Shown: positions 6,485 to 9,417 of the stretch, piece by piece
Numbering within the stretch: the stretch's first letter is position 1
How the letters are laid out: each line of letters opens with the position of its first letter
Notes under the pieces: model-generated
Seen by the model: the letters and a program-made list of their open reading frames with translations, nothing else
Database searches by the model: none
What the model was told of the DNA's origin: nothing
Made by a program: the position numbers and the translations under genes
Source: Actinomycetota bacterium
GTDB taxonomy: Bacteria > Desulfobacterota > Deferrimicrobia > Deferrimicrobiales > Deferrimicrobiaceae
Direction of reading: 5' to 3'
Length of the DNA stretch: 9,417 bases
NCBI GenBank assembly: GCA_016844415.1
Contig: JAENIX010000018.1
Coordinates: 1 to 9,417 of the forward strand

Positions 6485-6883
6485 ATGGCCATAAACGATC
6501 ACATATCGAACCTGCTCGCGCGGATCCGCAACGCACAGATGGCGCGGTTCGACCAGTTCGAGGTTCCCTCGACGAAGGTTCTCGAAAACGTCGTAAGGAT
6601 ACTGAAGGAAGAGGGTTTCATCCGGAACTTCCGGGTCGTGGCGGAGCGCAACCAGCCATCCTTGAAGATATTCCTGAAAAACGTCCCTGAGGCGGGGTAC
6701 GCGATCAAGGGGTTGAGGCGGGTAAGCAGGCCGGGACGACGCGTATATGTAGGGAAGGACGAGATCCCGGTGGTGAAGAACGGGTTCGGCATCGCGATCC
6801 TCTCGACGTCGCGGGGCGTGATGACCGGGGAAAAGGCGAAGAAGCTGACGATCGGCGGGGAGTTGCTCTGCAAGGTCTGGTAG
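6485..6883 (+). CDS. rpsH: 30S ribosomal protein S8
   Basis: S8 is a primary binding protein of the 16S rRNA central domain; in E. coli it represses the spc operon by binding its mRNA near rplE. The product is 132 residues, the usual length. Both signature regions are recognisable but off consensus. The N-terminus reads DHISNLLARIRN (5-16), where most bacteria have DPIADMLTRIRN. The C-terminus has ILSTSRGVMTGEKAKKLTIG then GELLCKVW, where the norm is VSTSKGVMT and GGEVLCYVW. The RNA-contact core SRPGRRVYV and STSRGVMT is kept. AGGAGGA at 6474-6480 overlaps the rpsN stop, and the ATG follows closely. A 33-base gap leads to rplF. Confidence 0.96.
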   Translation: MAINDHISNLLARIRNAQMARFDQFEVPSTKVLENVVRILKEEGFIRNFRVVAERNQPSLKIFLKNVPEAGYAIKGLRRVSRPGRRVYVGKDEIPVVKNGFGIAILSTSRGVMTGEKAKKLTIGGELLCKVW

Positions 6884-6916
6884 GCGTATTGCGGGTTTCT
6901 ATCTCGGAGGAATGAG

Positions 6917-7450
6917 ATGTCAAGAATCGGAAAAGTGCCTGTGGCCATACCTGCCGGCGTGACCGTGCAGGTCGAAAACGGAAACATGACTGTTTCCGGC
7001 AAGAAGGGGAAGCTTTCCCGCATTGTCCCTCCACACGTTTCGGTGAGCGTGTCGGGGGACCGCGCGGTAGTGTCGATCGATTCGGCGGATCGGGCCAATC
7101 TCTATGGAATGTACCGAACCCTGCTGGCCAATATGGTCAAGGGGGTAACCGACGGCTTCACGAAAATCCTCGAGATCGTGGGAGTCGGGTACAAGGCGGA
7201 GTCCAAGAAGGGGCTTTTGCATCTTTCACTGGGTTATTCCCACCCGGTGTTGTTTCCCCTGCCGGAAGGGATCAGTGCCGATGTGGAAGGGAACACCGTG
7301 ATAAAGATCGGCGGGATAGACAAGGAGCTGGTGGGCGAGACCGCTGCCAGGATCCGCTCCCTGCGCAGCCCTGACGCATACAAGCTGAAGGGCGTCCGGT
7401 ACAGGGGCGAGAAGCTTGTCAAGAAAGCGGGCAAGGCGGCCGGCAAGTAG
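6917..7450 (+). CDS. rplF: 50S ribosomal protein L6
   Basis: L6 binds 23S rRNA near the sarcin-ricin loop and the factor-binding region and is a late-assembly 50S protein. The product is 177 residues, standard. It starts MSRIGKVPVAIPAGVTVQVE, with the first L6 domain to about residue 80 and the second beginning GFTKILEIVGVGYKAE (80-95). GYSHPV (106-111) is conserved. The C-terminal signature is unusual: PDAYKLKGVRYRGE (152-165) stands where most bacteria have PEPYKGKG. The tail KKAGKAAGK is typical. GGAGG at 6906-6910 is 6 bases before ATG 6917. A relatively long 51-base gap follows before rplR. Confidence 0.97.
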   Translation: MSRIGKVPVAIPAGVTVQVENGNMTVSGKKGKLSRIVPPHVSVSVSGDRAVVSIDSADRANLYGMYRTLLANMVKGVTDGFTKILEIVGVGYKAESKKGLLHLSLGYSHPVLFPLPEGISADVEGNTVIKIGGIDKELVGETAARIRSLRSPDAYKLKGVRYRGEKLVKKAGKAAGK

Positions 7451-7501
7451 CAGGACTCAAGGGTCGATAGCAGGAATATAAAGGACGGAGCAGCAAGAGC
7501 C

Positions 7502-7870
7502 ATGAGCCAGACCAATGCGCGCGAAATAGCACGGCAGAAGCGGAAAACGAGAGTCCGGAAACGGATCTTCGGAACCGAGCAGCGCCCGCGGTTGTCCGTC
7601 TTCAGGAGCTCGAAACACATCTATGCGCAAATTGTGGTCGATGCCACCGGATCGACTCTCCTGGCAGCGTCGACGCAAAGCCCGGAGATCCGCGGTGAGA
7701 TAGCGGGACTTAAAAAAAGCGAGGCCGCCAAAAAGGTGGGCGAGCTGCTCGGCAGGAAAGCAGTCGAGCGTAACATACGGAAAGTGGTCTTCGACCGGAA
7801 CGGGTTTCTTTACCACGGACGGGTCAAGGCGCTGGCGGAAGGGGCAAGGGAGTCGGGCCTGGAATTCTAG
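7502..7870 (+). CDS. rplR: 50S ribosomal protein L18
   Basis: L18 binds 5S rRNA and, with L5, anchors it in the central protuberance. The product is 122 residues, close to the family norm of about 117-122. The basic N-terminal arm [16 protein letters not shown], the motif [18 protein letters not shown], and the C-terminal [20 protein letters not shown] and [17 protein letters not shown] are diagnostic. The Shine-Dalgarno sequence is poor for this cluster: GGAG at 7487-7490 is 11 bases before ATG 7502. The 51-base gap upstream carries TATAAA at 7477-7482, but no matching -35 element was seen. Confidence in the gene and start is high. Confidence 0.96.
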   Translation: MSQTNAREIARQKRKTRVRKRIFGTEQRPRLSVFRSSKHIYAQIVVDATGSTLLAASTQSPEIRGEIAGLKKSEAAKKVGELLGRKAVERNIRKVVFDRNGFLYHGRVKALAEGARESGLEF

Positions 7871-7882
7871 CGCGGAGACGCG
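7871..7882 (+). other. Short CGCG hairpin with GAGA (GNRA) tetraloop after rplR
   Basis: CGCG (7871-7874), GAGA (7875-7878) and CGCG (7879-7882) can fold into a 4-bp stem capped by a GNRA tetraloop. It begins at the base after the rplR stop codon and ends 9 bases before the rpsE Shine-Dalgarno region. No T run follows. It is small enough to be chance. Confidence 0.25.
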
Positions 7883-7891
7883 GGAGCATAC

Positions 7892-7899
7892 GGGGAGGT
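7892..7899 (+). promoter_or_regulatory. Shine-Dalgarno sequence for the TTG start of rpsE
   Basis: GGGGAGGT has its GGAGG core ending 5 bases before TTG 7904. The in-frame GTG at 7913 has no comparable site, so TTG is preferred. Confidence 0.65.
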
Positions 7900-7903
7900 T
7901 CGT

Positions 7904-8404
7904 TTGAAGAGAGTGAATCCGGAAGGTCTCGAGCTTAAAGACCGGGTGGTGCACATCAGCCGCGTGGCGAAGGTCGTCAAGGGCGGGCGGAGGTTTTCCT
8001 TCAGCGCCGTGGTCGTCGTCGGCGACGGCAACGGTCATGTCGGGACGGGGCTGGGCAAGGCGAACGAGGTGCCTGACGCCATCCGGAAAGCGGTTCAGAA
8101 CGCGAAGCGGGAGCTTGTCTTCGTCCCTCTCGTCAACGGCACGATCCCGCATGAAGTACTTGGAGAGTTCGGCGCGAGCCACGTGGTCATCCGGCCTGCG
8201 TCTCCCGGCACAGGCGTCATCGCCGGAGGCGGAGTCAGGGCGGTGGTGGAGTCCGCAGGCATATCCAACATACTCACGAAGTCGCTGGGCAGCAACAACC
8301 CGCATAACCTCGTGAAGGCGACCATAAACGGCCTGAGCCAGCTCCGCACCTCCGAACAGATCGCGGCAGTGCGCGGTCCGAAGGAAGAAGAGGCGTCGGC
8401 ATGA
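7904..8404 (+). CDS. rpsE: 30S ribosomal protein S5
   Basis: S5 lies at the mRNA entry side of the 30S near S4 and affects decoding accuracy. The product is 166 residues, typical. It has an N-terminal double-stranded RNA-binding-like domain with [12 protein letters not shown] (24-35) and [20 protein letters not shown] (38-57), then a C-terminal domain with [35 protein letters not shown] and VKATINGL. The spectinomycin-contact loop KGGRRF (26-31) looks wild type. TTG 7904 is the start, because GGGGAGGT lies just upstream; GTG 7913 is a weaker alternative. The last four bases, ATGA, overlap the rpmD start. Confidence 0.96.
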   Translation: MKRVNPEGLELKDRVVHISRVAKVVKGGRRFSFSAVVVVGDGNGHVGTGLGKANEVPDAIRKAVQNAKRELVFVPLVNGTIPHEVLGEFGASHVVIRPASPGTGVIAGGGVRAVVESAGISNILTKSLGSNNPHNLVKATINGLSQLRTSEQIAAVRGPKEEEASA

Positions 8405-8595
8405 GCGGGAAACTGAAGATCACCCTGACGCGTGGTTTGAGCGGAAGGCGTGAATCCCAGCGGAGGGTGGTAAAGGGGCTCGGGCTTACACGCGTGAACC
8501 GTTCCGTGATCCGGCAGGACACCCCCGAGATTCGCGGAATGGTGGAAAAGGTCAAGTTCCTTCTCAGTGTGGAGGAGACGGGAGATTCAATATGA
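8401..8595 (+). CDS. rpmD: 50S ribosomal protein L30
   Basis: L30 is a small 23S rRNA-binding protein of the 50S that is absent from some bacterial lineages; its presence here is a lineage marker. The product is 64 residues, slightly longer than the usual 58-62. [20 protein letters not shown] (4-23), then [20 protein letters not shown] (24-43) and [16 protein letters not shown] (44-59), match the family throughout. Both ends overlap neighbours as ATGA: the start with the rpsE stop, and the stop with the rplO start. AAGAGG at 8388-8393 inside rpsE is 7 bases before the ATG. Such overlaps suggest coupled translation of rpsE, rpmD and rplO. Confidence 0.96.
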   Translation: MSGKLKITLTRGLSGRRESQRRVVKGLGLTRVNRSVIRQDTPEIRGMVEKVKFLLSVEETGDSI

Positions 8596-9041
8596 AGCTT
8601 TCGGATCTGCGGCCCGCCAAAGGTGCCAGGAGCGCGAAGAAAAGAGTGGGCCGGGGACAGGGATCCGGCCTCGGTAAGACCTCCGGTAAGGGGCACAAGG
8701 GGCTTCGGGCCCGCAGCGGCGGCGGCACGCCCCCCGGATATGAAGGCGGGCAAATGCCCCTTCAGCGGCGACTCCCGAAGCGCGGGTTCACAAATATATT
8801 CCGCAAGGAGTATGCAATCGTCAACGTGAAGGACCTGAACCGGTTTCCTGCGGGGTCGGTGGTGGATACCGAAGCCTTGCGGGCGGCCGGTTTGGTCAGG
8901 AAGATAATGGACGGAGTGAAGCTTCTCGCGGTAGGCGAGGTCGACAGGCCGTTGACCGTAAAGGTCGACCGGGCAAGCCGCGCGGCGAGCGACAAGGTCA
9001 CCGCGGCAGGGGGAACGCTTGAGGTGACTATCCCTTGCTGA
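8592..9041 (+). CDS. rplO: 50S ribosomal protein L15
   Basis: L15 is a 50S assembly protein with a long basic N-terminal extension that threads through 23S rRNA. The product is 149 residues, typical. The extension is clear: [20 protein letters not shown], then [20 protein letters not shown] (21-40), [17 protein letters not shown] (50-66). The globular C-terminal domain includes [13 protein letters not shown] and [24 protein letters not shown] at 8581-8584 lies 7 bases before ATG 8592, which overlaps the rpmD stop as ATGA. Its own end overlaps the start of secY by 7 bases. The C-terminal residue is cysteine, which is unremarkable. Confidence 0.97.
   Translation: MKLSDLRPAKGARSAKKRVGRGQGSGLGKTSGKGHKGLRARSGGGTPPGYEGGQMPLQRRLPKRGFTNIFRKEYAIVNVKDLNRFPAGSVVDTEALRAAGLVRKIMDGVKLLAVGEVDRPLTVKVDRASRAASDKVTAAGGTLEVTIPC
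9021..9027 (+). promoter_or_regulatory. Shine-Dalgarno sequence that decides the secY start
   Basis: GAGGTGA, a strong anti-SD match inside the end of rplO, lies 7 bases before TTG 9035. It supports the overlapping TTG as the secY start. Confidence 0.75.
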
Positions 9042-9417
9042 CCGGTCTGCAGAATATCACCAAGGTCCCCGAGCTGAAGAAGAGGATACTGGTCACCTGC
9101 GCGCTGCTGATCGTCTACCGGATCGGGGTCTACATACCCACTCCCGGCATCGACAACCAGGCGCTATCCTCCATATTCGCCAGCCAGTCGGGCACCCTCT
9201 TCGGCCTCATCGACATGTTCTCCGGCGGAGCGCTGGAGCGTTTCTCCATCTTCACCCTCGGGATCATGCCGTACATCAGCGCCTCGATCATCCTGCAGCT
9301 GTTGACGGTCGTGATTCCGCAGCTGGAGAAACTGTCCAAAGAAGGGGAGCTCGGGCGGCGCAAGATCACACAGTACACCCGGTACGGGACGGTAGTGCTT
9401 TCAATCATTCAGGGGAC
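9035..9417 (+). CDS. secY: Preprotein translocase channel subunit SecY, N-terminal part (3' truncated by window edge)
   Basis: SecY forms the membrane channel of the Sec translocon, with SecE and SecG, for export and membrane insertion. The first 127 codons are present and no stop is reached. After a short cytoplasmic start ([17 protein letters not shown]) comes TM1 (about 18-37, ending IPTPGID), a periplasmic plug-region segment with [18 protein letters not shown] (56-73), and TM2 (about 74-95, [16 protein letters not shown]). A cytoplasmic loop [20 protein letters not shown] (99-118) leads into TM3. All are family hallmarks; full length is about 430-445. TTG 9035 is chosen because GAGGTGA lies 7 bases upstream and MLTGLQN fits the usual start. 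It overlaps rplO by 7 bases, in another frame. Confidence 0.96.
   Translation, partial: MLTGLQNITKVPELKKRILVTCALLIVYRIGVYIPTPGIDNQALSSIFASQSGTLFGLIDMFSGGALERFSIFTLGIMPYISASIILQLLTVVIPQLEKLSKEGELGRRKITQYTRYGTVVLSIIQG

Noticed and set aside
7451..7501. Possible promoter in the rplF-rplR gap (TATAAA at 7477-7482)
   Set aside because: No -35-like element at a suitable distance; a single hexamer match is weak evidence.
7457..8305. Long open frame on the minus strand (282 codons) opposite rplR and rpsE
   Set aside because: It is antisense to two conserved genes, and its histidine- and arginine-rich composition is typical of a shadow frame in GC-rich DNA.
1..9417. Mobile elements, CRISPR, tRNA or rRNA genes, introns or inserted cargo genes
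   Set aside because: Every segment is accounted for by consecutive ribosomal protein genes and short gaps; no repeats, array spacing or RNA gene signatures were seen.

Overview
This window is a long, uninterrupted segment of the bacterial S10-spc ribosomal protein gene cluster, all on the + strand. It runs from the last 76 codons of rpsJ (S10), through twenty complete ribosomal protein genes, into the first 127 codons of secY. The order is rpsJ-rplC-rplD-rplW-rplB-rpsS-rplV-rpsC-rplP-rpmC-rpsQ-rplN-rplX-rplE-rpsN-rpsH-rplF-rplR-rpsE-rpmD-rplO-secY, the canonical bacterial order with nothing inserted or missing.

The DNA is GC-rich (by eye about 60 percent). The L5, S17, L2 and SecY sequences and the start of SecY (MLTGLQNI) most resemble the Desulfobacterota / former Deltaproteobacteria. 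S14 is the short zinc type, and L24 has a C-terminal four-cysteine ribbon. The lineage call is an inference from remembered family patterns, not from a search.

Layout. Positions 1-4947 hold the S10-operon part (S10, L3, L4, L23, L2, S19, L22, S3, L16, L29, S17). Positions 4965-9417 hold the spc part (L14, L24, L5, S14, S8, L6, L18, S5, L30, L15, SecY). Only 17 bases separate the two parts, with no recognisable promoter or terminator, so the whole window is probably one transcription unit whose promoter lies upstream. The largest gap without a gene is 54 bases (232-285); most are 6-40 bases and hold little more than a Shine-Dalgarno sequence. Four junctions overlap: rplD/rplW, rpsE/rpmD and rpmD/rplO by ATGA, and rplO/secY by 7 bases.

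The gene products are early and late assembly proteins of both ribosomal subunits, plus the SecY channel that docks translating ribosomes. Five of the 21 genes whose start is visible use GTG or TTG.

I did not find a novel system. The points worth a second look are small: unusual residues in normally conserved motifs (L2, S8, L6), the L24 Cys4 ribbon, several TTG starts, and two small hairpins in intergenic gaps.
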